The notes: generated by a model not told the origin, from the letters alone. Shown: positions 17,442 through 27,025, numbered from the stretch's first letter. The stretch is DNA of 64,000 bases from Parageobacillus thermantarcticus (GCF_900111865.1 NZ_FOJS01000002.1:143298-207297), one strand, 5' to 3'. Made by a program: numbers and translations.

Positions 17442-18308
17442 TTATTTATTCGTGTTGAGCAGTTTTTGAATGATCCATGTTGTTCCCATACTGATAATCA
17501 ATAATCCGAAACCGATAGCGCTTCCGTATCCGAAATTAAACTTTCCGAACGCTTCTTTATACATATAGGAGGCGATTACTTCGGTCGCATCCCCCGGTCC
17601 TCCCCCCGTCATTACGTAAATGAGGTCGAAATATTTCAAGGAACCGACAACGGCCAAAATGATCAATACTTTCAGCACTCCGGAAATGAGAGGTACCTTA
17701 ATTTTATAGGCAATTTGAAACGCATTCGCGCCATCAATTCGCGCTGCTTCAATGAGTTCTTGGGGAACGTTGATTAATGCCGCATAAATGATAATGATAT
17801 AAAACCCCGCATACTGCCAAACAATGGGAACAAAAATCGCATACAGCGCCATATTAGGATCTGCCAACCATAGCGGAGTATTTTTCATTCCTAGCATTGT
17901 TAACACACTATTAATTAACCCGTTCATCGGATCAAAAATTTTGACCCAAAGTTGGGCAATGGCTACAGACGACATTAGCATTGGTATAATGTAAATTTTG
18001 CGAAATATATTGGCCCCTTTGATTTTGCTAGCTAATACTAACGATACAATTAAATATCCAACTAGGCTGAGAACAGAAAATAGCGCCAGCAAGACGGAAT
18101 GCCATGTACTTTTCCAAAACAGCTTGTCATGGATGAGCTTCTTATAGTTTTCCAATCCGATGAACTTCATTTGGCCTACTCCATCCCAATCCATTAAACC
18201 ATAATAACCTGTTAATACAATTGGGATATAGATGAGGAACAGTACGAGAAAAAGAGCAGGGAGTACATACAGAGCAATAACGATTTTATTTGACATAACA
18301 TTTTTCAT
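17442..18308 (-). CDS. xynF: Xylo-oligosaccharide ABC transporter, inner-membrane permease (MalF type)
   Basis: A 288-residue CUT1 permease with six membrane segments and an EAA loop (LIEAARIDGANAFQIAYKI, cut here to the core residues EAA and G). It pairs with the MalG-type permease downstream to form the channel. The gene lies 154 bp after the binding-protein gene, an unusually long gap for an operon, filled partly by a hairpin at 18339-18373. The start ATG at 18308 follows AAGGGGGCTATTAGCC. Confidence 0.86.
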   Translation of the reverse strand: MKNVMSNKIVIALYVLPALFLVLFLIYIPIVLTGYYGLMDWDGVGQMKFIGLENYKKLIHDKLFWKSTWHSVLLALFSVLSLVGYLIVSLVLASKIKGANIFRKIYIIPMLMSSVAIAQLWVKIFDPMNGLINSVLTMLGMKNTPLWLADPNMALYAIFVPIVWQYAGFYIIIIYAALINVPQELIEAARIDGANAFQIAYKIKVPLISGVLKVLIILAVVGSLKYFDLIYVMTGGGPGDATEVIASYMYKEAFGKFNFGYGSAIGFGLLIISMGTTWIIQKLLNTNK

Positions 18309-18338
18309 GTGGCTAATAGCCCCCTTCTCGGTTACAAA

Positions 18339-18373
18339 TTAGGGGGCATCTCTCGCACATCTATGCCCCCTAA
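18339..18373 (-). promoter_or_regulatory. Strong hairpin between binding-protein and permease genes
   Basis: TTAGGGGGCAT (18339-18349) pairs perfectly with ATGCCCCCTAA (18363-18373), loop 13 bases. On the minus strand no U-run follows, so complete termination is unlikely. Such intra-operon hairpins commonly stabilise the upstream message and give more binding protein than permease. Confidence 0.6.
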
Positions 18374-18462
18374 TCAAAGATTCAACTTTCTGCTTGTTTT
18401 TTGTGAACATCATTCGTCCATGAACCGTGATGTTCATCCTTGGGCGGCGAGCAAAAATTTGC

Positions 18463-19797
18463 TCACGGTTGTTTATTTTTTTTCGCTTCTTCAGCAAGAG
18501 CCTCATCATGCTGTTTCGCAAATTCTTCTGGAGTAATTTGCTTACCAAACAGAGCGGTGATCAAATCGTGGTGCAGCTCGGAAACGTTCGGGCTGGCTTG
18601 GGTATCAAACCAAGTCGTAATGTTTGTTGCATTGTTAATGTCATTTAATACATCTAGGTACATTTTCGGCACGTTTAAGCCTTCTGTATTGACTTTTGTA
18701 GCCGGAAGAATGCCTGCTTCTTCCACCGAACGTTTGCCCCACTCTTTCACAAGATAGGCAGCGAAATCTTTCGCTTGTTCTTTATGTTTCGAGTTTTCCG
18801 CGACAAACGCGCCTAATCCCGGACCGCCAACATAGCTGTTGATATCTGTTCCTTTTCCACCTTCATAAATCGGGAATTTAAAATAACCGACTTTCTCTTT
18901 AAATTCTTGCGGAACGTCAGGGCTTGTCGTAAAGTTCGGCAATTCCCACGTAGCCGTTAAGAACATCGCTGCTTTTTCGTTTAAGAAATAACCTTTCGCA
19001 TCATCATTTGAAAATGCCGTATTCCCTTTCACAAAAAATCCCATATCAACAAGGTTTTGAATTTCTTTCGCTGCTTTCACAATCGCCGGATCAGACATTT
19101 TTACTTTTCCTTTAATGACATCGGTCAAAATCGTCGGACCGCCAATTCGATCTGCAAGATACATGAACCACATCGAGGCTGGCCACCCATCTTTCGATCC
19201 GACCGTTGCCGGGATGACACCATTTTTAATCAACGTTTTCCCTATCTTTTTCAAATCCTCAAATGTTTTTGGTACTTCGAGATTATACTTTTTAAAAATT
19301 TCTTTGTTGTAAAAGATGTACGTAATGTTCATTTCCATTGGCAATGCATACGATTTGCCATTAAACGAATACGATTCGACCGTACCAGGTACAAACTGGT
19401 CTTTAAACTCTTTTTCAATAATGTCATCTAACGGAGCGAACTGTCCTCCAGTCGCATATGGCTCGGCAAAACCGTTGGACCAAGTTAACCCAACATCTGG
19501 CAATTCATTCGAAGCAGCCAACACTTTTAATTTATCGCGATATTGATCAGGGTTTAGTACCTCCACATCAATTACAACATTTGGATTTTTAGCTTCATAG
19601 TCTTTAATAATTTCGTCTACAAGACTGTAGTAAGCGGTCGAGCTTCCTTTTGGCCAATCGTGCATAAACTTCAAATGGATTTTCCCATCTCCCGATTTGC
19701 CTTCGCTGGCCGATTTGTCGGACGAAGAACAACCAGACAATGCCAAACCAATCACAAGAGTTAATAAGACCAAATATGATAGCGCTTTCTTTTTCAC
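18463..19797 (-). CDS. xynE: Xylo-oligosaccharide ABC transporter, binding lipoprotein
   Basis: A 444-residue extracellular solute-binding protein of the CUT1 sugar family. The signal segment KKKALSYLVLLTLVIGLALSGC ends in lipobox LSGC, followed by a Ser/Asp/Lys linker. Family features include the hinge region and MEMNITYIFYNKEIFKKYN-like strand (core YNKEIF). The start is GTG at 19797, preceded by AAAGGGGG; the longer frame to 19884 has no site and would spoil the signal peptide. It lies 112 bp after the response regulator gene, room for its own promoter, and in G. stearothermophilus the homologous promoter is activated by the XynD regulator. Confidence 0.88.
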   Translation of the reverse strand: MKKKALSYLVLLTLVIGLALSGCSSSDKSASEGKSGDGKIHLKFMHDWPKGSSTAYYSLVDEIIKDYEAKNPNVVIDVEVLNPDQYRDKLKVLAASNELPDVGLTWSNGFAEPYATGGQFAPLDDIIEKEFKDQFVPGTVESYSFNGKSYALPMEMNITYIFYNKEIFKKYNLEVPKTFEDLKKIGKTLIKNGVIPATVGSKDGWPASMWFMYLADRIGGPTILTDVIKGKVKMSDPAIVKAAKEIQNLVDMGFFVKGNTAFSNDDAKGYFLNEKAAMFLTATWELPNFTTSPDVPQEFKEKVGYFKFPIYEGGKGTDINSYVGGPGLGAFVAENSKHKEQAKDFAAYLVKEWGKRSVEEAGILPATKVNTEGLNVPKMYLDVLNDINNATNITTWFDTQASPNVSELHHDLITALFGKQITPEEFAKQHDEALAEEAKKNKQP

Positions 19798-19908
19798 TAT
19801 CTTTACCCCCTTTTTAATCCTATATTGGTCAATTTGGTTACGAATACAGTCTATCATTAGAGTGGAGGGAAAAAAAGGTAACAACCATCAGGAAAAATAC
19901 CAGTATTT

Positions 19909-20697
19909 TTAGATAATTGAAAACTCTTTAGTTTGTCGTTTTCGATAGCTGTTCGGCGTCTCCCCTTCCATTTCTTTAAACAGCTGAATAAAATATTTCG
20001 TTGTTTTGTATCCACATGCTTCGGCAATTTCCGATACGGTCATCTTCGTTGTAATTAATAATTCTTTCGCTCTTTGCATTCTTCTTCTTGTGAGATATTC
20101 GCTGAATGTCAGTTTTACCTGTTCTTTAAACAGCGTGCTAAAATAACTTGGGTTCAAATGAATATGGTCTGCTACATCTTTTAACGATATCTCTTCCTTT
20201 AAATGCTGGTCAATAAACTGAATAGCTTCGCGAATCGGTTCACGAGTTGGATAATATTGATCAAGAGCGTTTATTAGCTTATCATCGACCACTTTTTCGA
20301 TTACTTTTTCCCTCTCTTTCTTATTGGAAACTTGTACGGCTTTTTCCACCGTTTCAATGAGTTCACTTTTTTTAACGGGCTTTAGCAAATAATTCAATAC
20401 TCCAAGACCGATCGCTTTTTGTGCATAATCAAAATCAGGATAGGCTGAAATGATAATCACAACCGGGGAAACATCTTCTTTCATCTTTTCTAACACTTCA
20501 AGACCGGTGATTTCCGGCATTCGAATATCGGTCAATAATACATGCACCTTTTCATGTTGTAAAATCGTTAACGCCTCTTTGCCGTTGGAAGCCGTTATAA
20601 TTCGATGTTGTCCAGAAGCCCACTTTTCTAGCAACCTTTTAATTCCTTCCCTCGCTCTTGGCTCATCATCCACGATCAAAATCGTTTTGTTATACAT
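19909..20697 (-). CDS. xynD: Two-component response regulator, AraC type
   Basis: A 262-residue regulator. The receiver domain has the acidic pocket DDE (residues 10-12), phospho-acceptor D57 in LLTDIRMPE, and the conserved lysine in LLKPVKK. The C-terminal AraC/XylS domain carries two helix-turn-helix units ([17 protein letters not shown] and [13 protein letters not shown]). The ATG overlaps the kinase stop by one base (TAATG), showing coupled expression. With the sensor upstream and importer downstream it should activate importer expression in response to extracellular xylo-oligosaccharides, as shown for the G. stearothermophilus pair. Confidence 0.9.
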   Translation of the reverse strand: MYNKTILIVDDEPRAREGIKRLLEKWASGQHRIITASNGKEALTILQHEKVHVLLTDIRMPEITGLEVLEKMKEDVSPVVIIISAYPDFDYAQKAIGLGVLNYLLKPVKKSELIETVEKAVQVSNKKEREKVIEKVVDDKLINALDQYYPTREPIREAIQFIDQHLKEEISLKDVADHIHLNPSYFSTLFKEQVKLTFSEYLTRRRMQRAKELLITTKMTVSEIAEACGYKTTKYFIQLFKEMEGETPNSYRKRQTKEFSII

Positions 20698-22427
20698 TAT
20701 TGTTCACCTCCGTCAACTGGAATTTTAATGATTACTCTCGTTCCTTTGTTTTTATAGCTGCAAATCGTAATACTATCGCTCATTTCTCCCTTATAATAAA
20801 GTTGAAGACGTTTTTTCACATTGTATAGAGCCATTCCTTTTCCTTTTTTCGAAATAATATCACCGGTATCCATAGCCATTTTGACCGCCCGCAGCTGTTC
20901 CTCGTCCATCCCGACCCCGTCATCTTCTACAATGATTTGAAGGTAATGATCCGAAATCGGCTCGACCGCTACAGTAATGGTGCAAGAAGCTAATTGATTT
21001 TCCGAGCCATGTACGACTGCATTCTCTACTAATGGTTGAATTAAAAGCTTAGGGATTTTTACATTCTCTAGCGCTTGTGGCAACCGCAAGCGCCATTTGA
21101 TCCGCTCGCCAAACCGAAATTTGATAATTTCCATATAATTTTCAATATGACAAAACTCCTCTCTCAATGTGACCCAGTCGTCATTCGAATTTCTGCTAAT
21201 CGTGTAGCGAAATAAGTTCGACATGGATACGACGACGTCCGCTAAGTCTTCTTCCCCCGCTTCCTCCAATGACCAGCGTAACGATTCCAACGTATTGTAT
21301 AAGAAATGAGGATTGATTTGTGCTTGCAACGCTTTTAACTCGCTTTGGCTGCGAATAATTTCTTTTTGGTACACCATTTTTATAAGATGGTTCGTTTCCC
21401 TAACCAATTGGTTATAAGTACTGTTCAGTTCATTGATTTCATTGACGGTGACAACTTTTGGATTAATGGCTAATAATCCTTCATTGGCAAGTCGCATCGT
21501 CTTGGTCAAATTGATAATCGGCCTCGTAATGATATTCGAAAGGAATAAAGAACACAAAAAGTAAATCAAAAGGCCAATCATGCCAGCTAAAATGATCCCG
21601 AGACGAATGCTGTTCATTCCTTTTGTGAGAGCGCTAACAGGAGTTAATATAAAAACGGTAAATCCTTTATTGGAAGATTTCTTCGTCACCATATATTCAG
21701 TCTGATTGATCATGGTGGTCGATTGATTCTTTAAGGAAAGAACATCTATAGGTTTAGGAAAGTTAGAAAAAATCGGCTTCAATTCGCTATCTAACACAAA
21801 TAAATATTGCTGCGTATTCACCTCGGTAATGGAAAAGTACGTTTTATTAATCCGGACCAATAAATACCCTGCATTGTCAAAATTATGCTCCATCAAGACG
21901 ATCCTTCTGATCGCTAAATAAAAGCTATCGTTTTTTGGATCTTCCCCTATCCAAACGAGCCTGCCTTTCGCTCTGTCGGCCTCATAAATCCATTTTACGT
22001 TGACACGCTGGAACATCTTGCTCGAATCGTTTAGCGGAAACACTTGCTTCAAATCTTCCGTATATAATTCTACTGAATAAATCCCTTCGGAGTTCGCTTG
22101 AATATTATTCACCACACTTTTCAACCTTTGCAATTCCCGAAACGTCACCTTCTCCCCTACATGCATTCGTTCAAATAATCTTTGAACTTCACGGTTCGTC
22201 ATAATAAACTTTGTTGCTGTATTCAATTGCTCGAATAACGAATCAATTCGCCCGCTTGCCTCGGCCGCTGTCTGTCTAATTTGAGCTTCGGCATTATTTT
22301 TAATCAGCAACGATACTTGCCTAAGCGTAATCATACTGACAATGGACAAGACAATAACCATAACAAATAAGAAGATTACTAATATTTGATTGCGCAATGT
22401 ATTCCATTTTTTTATATAGCTGAGCAT
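20697..22427 (-). CDS. xynC: Sensor histidine kinase, YesM/LytS-like (xylo-oligosaccharide sensing)
   Basis: About 576 residues. A membrane segment near residues 13-35, an extracellular sensing domain of about 260 residues, a second membrane segment ([17 protein letters not shown]), a HAMP linker, then the His-kinase box [16 protein letters not shown] with the phospho-accepting histidine, and an ATP lid with ENAVVHG and DDGVGM. The start is taken as ATG at 22427 (MLSYIKKWN), preceded by AGAAAGG at 11 bases; the frame also extends to 22505, but the AAAGGGG there touches the ATG. A perfect XylR-like operator lies upstream. Confidence 0.87.
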   Translation of the reverse strand: MLSYIKKWNTLRNQILVIFLFVMVIVLSIVSMITLRQVSLLIKNNAEAQIRQTAAEASGRIDSLFEQLNTATKFIMTNREVQRLFERMHVGEKVTFRELQRLKSVVNNIQANSEGIYSVELYTEDLKQVFPLNDSSKMFQRVNVKWIYEADRAKGRLVWIGEDPKNDSFYLAIRRIVLMEHNFDNAGYLLVRINKTYFSITEVNTQQYLFVLDSELKPIFSNFPKPIDVLSLKNQSTTMINQTEYMVTKKSSNKGFTVFILTPVSALTKGMNSIRLGIILAGMIGLLIYFLCSLFLSNIITRPIINLTKTMRLANEGLLAINPKVVTVNEINELNSTYNQLVRETNHLIKMVYQKEIIRSQSELKALQAQINPHFLYNTLESLRWSLEEAGEEDLADVVVSMSNLFRYTISRNSNDDWVTLREEFCHIENYMEIIKFRFGERIKWRLRLPQALENVKIPKLLIQPLVENAVVHGSENQLASCTITVAVEPISDHYLQIIVEDDGVGMDEEQLRAVKMAMDTGDIISKKGKGMALYNVKKRLQLYYKGEMSDSITICSYKNKGTRVIIKIPVDGGEQ

Positions 22428-22540
22428 CGCGTTACATACCTTTCTGAATAATTGTTTGAAAATCTGATCGAAACAATATTCTTTTTTGACGATATTATCA
22501 TACATCCCCTTTCTTGATATATAGTATAATCATTTTTTTA

Positions 22541-22563
22541 TTGTTTGTATATAATACAAACAA
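22541..22563. promoter_or_regulatory. XylR-like operator upstream of the sensor kinase operon
   Basis: TTGTTTGTAT (22541-22550) and ATACAAACAA (22554-22563) form a perfect inverted repeat around ATA. It is the best match to a XylR site in the window, and its core matches the one at 16425. A possible -10 TATAGTATAAT-like region lies just inside towards the gene. It would place the sensor and importer under xylose control as well. Confidence 0.7.
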
Positions 22564-22713
22564 AGATGATCGAGTCAAGACTTTGTGGGAACTTTTTTGG
22601 TTCGCTGAAAACAGGTGTAAGTCATAGGTTAGCGAACCATTTTTTTGAATTTCGTGCGTAAGCGCTTTCGGACTCTCATCCCTTGCCATGACAGACGAAT
22701 ATGTATACCTTTT

Positions 22714-23401
22714 TTACCCTCCCTTGAGTTCAGACAGGGCATGATAGATCGGTGTCCCGGACGATTGCTGTAAATATGGCACGTTATTCCGCGTGATCTC
22801 CGGCCAAAGACGGCGGACATGTTGTTTCGCCTTGTTCACGATCGTCTGTTTGGTAGATGCCGTCGACACCGTTTCCTCTGCCGGATGCGACAGTTCTTCT
22901 CCTAAATGACGTCCGAAAAGACGAATCCCATCCATCCGGGCAATCATTGCCTTGAAAAACGCCCCGAGTCCCTTGTCTGTCCAACTGCGGCGGTATTTCA
23001 CCCGATAACGCCAGCTGGCTCATCACCGGATACCCGACCATCTAGGCAAGCGTACGAGCCGCTTTGCGATAAGAAGAGCACGCCACCGCCAATCCCACCG
23101 CCGTTTCTTCTAGACAAGGGCTGATTGACTGTGATCCATCAAACGCTAGAAAAGAGTCAAACAAAAACGTGTAACGGTTTTGTTCTCGGTCTAGATAGTA
23201 GTTGCGTTCGATGGCGATTTCGCCAAAAAGAGTTTGAAGCGTGGTGCGCCGTTTGTCCCGATTCTCTGCCAATTGCCGGTCGATGTCCTCCAACAGAGCC
23301 TTAAACAACTCGGTGAAGGAGTTTTGCAAGGCTCGAAACAAATCAAGTTCGATCTCTTTCCATGCCAACGAATTTGTCGCAAGATGTTGTTGAATCTTCA
23401 T
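22714..23401 (-). pseudogene. ISLre2 transposase, internally deleted
   Basis: From ATG at 23401 the N-terminal part reads MKIQQHLATNSLAWKEIELD through SSYRKAARTLA and then hits TAG at 23044-23042. In the same frame MVGYPVMSQ continues briefly, then the sequence jumps to the family C-terminus (VKYRRSWTDKGLGAFFKAM, RLFGRHLGEEL) in another frame, ending at 22714. Complete ISLre2 transposases (UPF0236) are about 450-480 residues, so over half is missing, including most of the catalytic core. Confidence 0.72.
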
Positions 23402-23461
23402 GGACTCTCTCCTCCTGTTTGGGTGTTTTGGTCAATCATTATCATAATAGGGAGAGAGTCC
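23402..23461 (-). promoter_or_regulatory. Hairpin overlapping the ISLre2 transposase ribosome binding site
   Basis: GGACTCTCTCC (23402-23412) and GGAGAGAGTCC (23451-23461) are perfect 11-bp inverted repeats. The minus-strand AGGAGGAGAG upstream of the ATG at 23401 overlaps the 3' arm, so the site is at least partly hidden in transcripts that include both arms. Confidence 0.6.
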
Positions 23462-23651
23462 TTTTTCATGTTTTGGACTTCGGATCCTACCGCGGCTTCG
23501 CTTGGTGGCCCCGATGAGAGAGATTGCGAACATATGTCCCCAACCCCTCATCAGGGAATTCTAGGAATTTCTCCCACAAAAATTTTACTCACACTTTTGG
23601 TGATGAATCTACTTTCTTAAAAAATAGAACCGTCCATCGCTTGACATAGCA

Positions 23652-23680
23652 ATGCGCCGGCACGATGCGTGCTGGCGCAT
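23652..23680. other. GC-rich hairpin downstream of nitronate monooxygenase
   Basis: ATGCGCC-GGCAC ... GTGC-T-GGCGCAT forms a long near-perfect stem about 90 bp past the gene end. No U-run follows on either strand, so it is at best a weak or Rho-assisted terminator. Confidence 0.35.
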
Positions 23681-23768
23681 ATAGAATGAATGTTAATTTC
23701 GAAATGCTTTCAACTTTTTCGTGATCTCTTTTAAACAACCGTAGATAACATTTGATAGCATGAGCTTT

Positions 23769-24836
23769 TTAATCATATGTTATGAATCCATTTATCTGCT
23801 CTATCGTTTCCCAGACCTCCTCCACCAACAACCTTACAATCTCCCCCGCCGGCATGTCTTTCGCCAAGCGGTATCCTTGCCCGGCCCATAATGACATCGC
23901 CTGCGGATCGTTTGCCTGAGCAGCCGCTTTGCGAAGCTGCTTGGTCATATGGTGAACGTGCGGGTATGCCGCAGGGGCCAGCTTATCATATTCGAGCATG
24001 AAGCGGTTCACCAATCCGCGGGCAGGGCGCCCTGTAAACGCGCGGGTGACAGCGGTAGATTGAAAATTCGGATCGACTAATGCGTTTTTATGAAGCGGAT
24101 TGGCCCCGCTTTCCGGGCAGCGCAAAAACGCCGTGCCTAACTGAGCGGCGCACGCCCCCGCGGCAAGCACCGCGGCGATATCTCGCCCGCTCATAATTCC
24201 TCCGGCGGCAATCAACGGAATATCGACCGCTTCGCGAATTTGTTGCAATAAAACAAGCAAGCTGGCGTTTTCATGGGAAGCGGCGTTATTGCGAAATGAC
24301 GCTCGATGTCCCCCCGCCTCCGGCCCTTGCACACATAATGCGTTCGCCCCCGCCTGTTTGGCGATCAACGCTTCTTCCGTTGATGTCACAGTCACAATGA
24401 CAAATGAACCGTTGTCTTTCAATTTTGCGATGATGTCAGGCGAAGGACAGCCAAACGTAAAGCTTACTACTGGAACTTTTTCTTCATACAAAACAGCGAG
24501 CTTTGCTTCCCAATCATCATCATCCCATTTCGCCTCCCCAAGCTGCACGCCGAATCGTTCCGCTTCTTTCTCCAACACTTGCCGATAACGAAGCAGCGCT
24601 TTCTCGTCTACGTCTTCTTCGCTTGGGACAAAAACGTTAACGCCAAACAGCTTATCAGTCAGCTCCCGAACCGCGGCAATTTCTTTGCGCATTTCTTCCG
24701 CTTTTTTATAACCGCCTGCCAAAAAACCAAGCCCTCCTGCATTCGATACAGCCGCAGCCAGCGCTGGAGTGGAAACACCTCCAGCCATCGGCGCTTGAAT
24801 AATTGGAACAGAAATGGTATTGAGCACTTTCCTCAC
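23769..24836 (-). CDS. Nitronate monooxygenase (NPD-type FMN enzyme)
   Basis: A 355-residue FMN-dependent TIM-barrel enzyme that oxidises alkyl nitronates, detoxifying nitro compounds such as propionate 3-nitronate. Typical motifs: PIIQAPMAGGVSTPALAAAV near the start, NVFVPS, GANALCVQGPEAGGHRA with the active-site histidine, PLIAAGGIMSG and AQLGTAFLRCPES for phosphate/flavin binding. The start is a GTG: either 24836 (four bases after GGAG) or three codons later, where the spacing to AAAGGTGAGG is shorter. It stands alone between an IS remnant and a gene-poor stretch. Confidence 0.88.
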   Translation of the reverse strand: MRKVLNTISVPIIQAPMAGGVSTPALAAAVSNAGGLGFLAGGYKKAEEMRKEIAAVRELTDKLFGVNVFVPSEEDVDEKALLRYRQVLEKEAERFGVQLGEAKWDDDDWEAKLAVLYEEKVPVVSFTFGCPSPDIIAKLKDNGSFVIVTVTSTEEALIAKQAGANALCVQGPEAGGHRASFRNNAASHENASLLVLLQQIREAVDIPLIAAGGIMSGRDIAAVLAAGACAAQLGTAFLRCPESGANPLHKNALVDPNFQSTAVTRAFTGRPARGLVNRFMLEYDKLAPAAYPHVHHMTKQLRKAAAQANDPQAMSLWAGQGYRLAKDMPAGEIVRLLVEEVWETIEQINGFITYD

Positions 24837-25232
24837 CTTTCTCCATAAAGTGATTCATATAAAATCTTCCAAAAATGCACGCAAAATTCCTGCAAAAAAA
24901 ATAATTAAATTTCGTTAGGTCCAAGACAATAAACCAAGTCCTAAACTCCCAAGCTTATGTTCCCGGAAAATAAAACCACTTTGTGCCGTTTCTTTTTCCA
25001 TCATCCCTAGCTTCATCGATTCAGTTCCGGAAGCTATATAAAAAAAGCGGCAGTTTTCCAGTGATCCATGCTTAATAGACTTCATCCGTTTCCACACCAT
25101 GTATGCTGATAAATTGTTTTTGCGGCCATATTTTTGAAAAATCAGTGCCAGTTCCGGAAACATAATGAAAACGAATAATCGTCGTTTATAATATAAACAA
25201 GAAGCGAAAACAAAAGAGGGAGGATGTTATTT
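24837..25232. other. Gene-poor divergent promoter region
   Basis: No gene is supported in these roughly 400 bases. A minus-strand 82-codon frame exists but has no ribosome binding site. The right end must hold the promoter of the Uma2-type gene; TATAAT at 25188-25193 is a candidate -10 box. Confidence 0.35.
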
Positions 25233-25796
25233 GTGAGCCTGCCGAAAAAAAATTTTATCTCTCTCGAAGAATTTTACAAAATGAGAGAAAATACAGAGAG
25301 GATATTAGAATATGTGGACGGTGTCGTTTTTCTATCGCCATCTCCTTCTACGAGACATCAACGAGTTTCCGGAAGGCTTCACGCCAAATTATTCAATTTT
25401 TTAGAAGGAAAAGATTGCGAAGTGTTCCACGCGCCTTTTGACATCGAACTAAAAAACGATAAAATGGAAGGAACGAAAATAGTGGTTCCTGATTTATCGG
25501 TAATATGCGATAAAAACGGATTGCTGGAAAATAAATTTGTCGGAGTGCCAACACTCATTGTCGAAATATTAAGCCCTTCTAATCAATCGCACGATCTCGT
25601 TTTTAAACTGAACTTATATATGCAATATGGCGTAAATGAATACTGGATCGTCAATCCAATGTTAAACATCGTGCAAATTTATTCCCTAAACGATGAAGGG
25701 CAATATCAACAGCTGGACGCGCTGAAGGAAAAAGGAATCGCTCGATCTGAAGTGCTAAAGGGATTTCACATCAACTTAGAAGATCTTTTCAAATGA
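25233..25796 (+). CDS. Uma2-family (DUF820) PD-(D/E)XK endonuclease-like protein
   Basis: About 187 residues with the restriction-endonuclease-like fold of the Uma2/DUF820 family. The putative catalytic line is VVPDLSVICD followed by GVPTLIVEILSPSN, the D...E-x-L pair typical of the family, with YWIVNP further on. Function in cells is not established for this family, which is abundant in cyanobacteria and scattered in Firmicutes. The start is GTG at 25233, nine bases after AGGGAGG; the ATG at 25224 touches that site. A C-terminal remnant of a paralogue is found at 35460-35570. Confidence 0.82.
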   Translation: MSLPKKNFISLEEFYKMRENTERILEYVDGVVFLSPSPSTRHQRVSGRLHAKLFNFLEGKDCEVFHAPFDIELKNDKMEGTKIVVPDLSVICDKNGLLENKFVGVPTLIVEILSPSNQSHDLVFKLNLYMQYGVNEYWIVNPMLNIVQIYSLNDEGQYQQLDALKEKGIARSEVLKGFHINLEDLFK

Positions 25797-25828
25797 AAAA
25801 CCGACCTTAACATCTGGCCGGTTTTTTT
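25796..25828 (+). terminator. Rho-independent terminator after the Uma2-type gene
   Basis: AAACCG-A-CC pairs with GG-C-CGGTTT around a nine-base loop, followed by a run of seven T. It begins at the stop codon. Confidence 0.75.
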
Positions 25829-25849
25829 GTGCTACTATCCGCTTTAAAA

Positions 25850-25962
25850 GATGAAATCCTAGGTTTTGTGTAAAAAGAAACGGCAAAAAGCTGTTTAATT
25901 TTCCTAATGTCTAAATTCGCTGGACCAAGAGCGAAATTTTACACAATAATCAGGACTTGACC
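25850..25962. repeat. IS256-type MITE, family 2, copy A, with 8-bp target duplication
   Basis: A 113-bp non-coding insertion. Its ends are inverted repeats (GATGAAATCC...TTTTGTGTAAAA and, reversed, GGTCAAGTCC...TTGTGTAAAATTT). It is flanked by perfect direct repeats CTTTAAAA at 25842-25849 and 25963-25970. The 8-bp duplication and end sequence fit an IS256-family transposase acting in trans. Copy B is at 59852. Confidence 0.75.
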
Positions 25963-25993
25963 CTTTAAAAACTCCTGTTTTTTAGATGGTGAA

Positions 25994-26596
25994 CTAATCT
26001 AATGCTTCGATCATGCATATCACCGCTTTTTGCAAGTCTTCTTGCGACCAGCTTGGGAGAGTTGGTTTCTGAATGGCTAATTCGTGCGAAGCAGGAAGAT
26101 GAACAAACCCAGCTTTTACAGGCATGTTTTCGCTCTGCACTTTATGCAAAACGGAATACATCACATTGTTGCATAAATAGGTTCCCGCTGTATTGGAAAT
26201 TTGCGCAGGGTATCCTTTTTCATTTAAAACATTGACAAAACGGCGGATCGGCAATGTCGAAAAATAGGCTGCTGGTCCATCCTCGACAATCCGCTCGTCT
26301 TGCGCCTGCATCCCCCGATTATCAGGACCCCCGTCTTTACAATTAATAGCAATTCGTTCTGGAGTAATTTTTGTACGCCCTGCCGCGAGCCCAAGGGAAA
26401 TCACTACATCTGGTTGGATCTGTTCCAAGTATTCCAAGCATTTTGCCGCAGATTCCGCAAAGTCAACCGGAAGAATACGCCCATAAACTTGATAATCTCC
26501 AATGATTTTTTCATCGAGATTTTTGGCAATTCGTTCCGTCGGATTAATAGGAAATTCTAAAAACGGAACAAAACCTGTCAATAAAAGTTTTTTCAT
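25994..26596 (-). CDS. pcp: Pyroglutamyl-peptidase I
   Basis: A 200-residue cysteine peptidase (family C15) that removes N-terminal pyroglutamate from peptides. The triad is E80 in TPERIAIN, C142 in AGTYLCNNVMY and H166 in GFVHLP. GFVPFLEFPINPT is the usual N-terminus (more commonly GFDPF). It is somewhat shorter than the 215-residue standard at the C-terminus but all catalytic parts are there. It lies downstream of the dipeptide transport operon on the same strand, which suits a role in using imported peptides. Start ATG at 26596 follows AAAGGAGAAA. Confidence 0.92.
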   Translation of the reverse strand: MKKLLLTGFVPFLEFPINPTERIAKNLDEKIIGDYQVYGRILPVDFAESAAKCLEYLEQIQPDVVISLGLAAGRTKITPERIAINCKDGGPDNRGMQAQDERIVEDGPAAYFSTLPIRRFVNVLNEKGYPAQISNTAGTYLCNNVMYSVLHKVQSENMPVKAGFVHLPASHELAIQKPTLPSWSQEDLQKAVICMIEALD

Positions 26597-26627
26597 TTTC
26601 TCCTTTGCCTCCTGAAATTCTTTTTAT

Positions 26628-26999
26628 TTAATAGTAGAAAAATAAATAAGTCAAAGACATGCATATAGAACCTGTGCCAATGCCTAGCAGAATTTTTTTG
26701 GCATTACTAAGCGTTCGGCTTCTCCATTCTTTCAGCCACGCATCATTAGCCAGCCTTTCTTCTTCACGAATTAACATTTTTGGTTTAGGCACAATCAACT
26801 GATACATTTGCCGAAATCCTTTGAAGAAAAAATGGAAGAACCCTGTTTGGTAAACAAAAATGCATGCCCCAACCGCCAATATAGTGAGTCCATATAAAAA
26901 ACATTGATTAATGAAAGTAAGCGTATTCACCCCATATATCATTTTCGTCAGCAGCAAAACAACGGCAGTGCAAAAAATGGCGCTGAAATACAGCAGCAT
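26628..26999 (-). CDS. Small membrane protein, DUF3899-like
   Basis: A 123-residue protein with three predicted membrane segments: residues 2-19, 30-50 and 102-121. A basic, charged loop (KPKMLIREEERLANDAWLKE) lies between the second and third. The layout and sequence recall DUF3899 proteins of Bacilli, which have no known function. It lies between the dpp operon and pcp, separated from dppE by a terminator-like hairpin. Confidence 0.6.
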   Translation of the reverse strand: MLLYFSAIFCTAVVLLLTKMIYGVNTLTFINQCFLYGLTILAVGACIFVYQTGFFHFFFKGFRQMYQLIVPKPKMLIREEERLANDAWLKEWRSRTLSNAKKILLGIGTGSICMSLTYLFFYY

Positions 27000-27025
27000 A
27001 TTACTATCTCCCCTTTATGAGGTGA

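Larger units (their letters stand above)
22580..23594 (-). mobile_element. ISLre2-family insertion sequence remnant
   Basis: The element is about 1.0 kb where complete relatives are about 1.6 kb. The ends share TTTGTGGGA (left) and, reversed, TTTTGTGGGA (right), so boundaries are approximate. Inside are a clear N-terminal and a clear C-terminal part of the transposase with the middle lost. The right part also holds 190 bp of non-coding sequence including a hairpin. No target duplication is apparent. Confidence 0.6.

Noticed and set aside
24915-25163. 82-codon minus-strand frame between nitronate monooxygenase and the Uma2-type gene
   Set aside because: No ribosome binding site before its ATG, no family resemblance, and it occupies the divergent promoter region.
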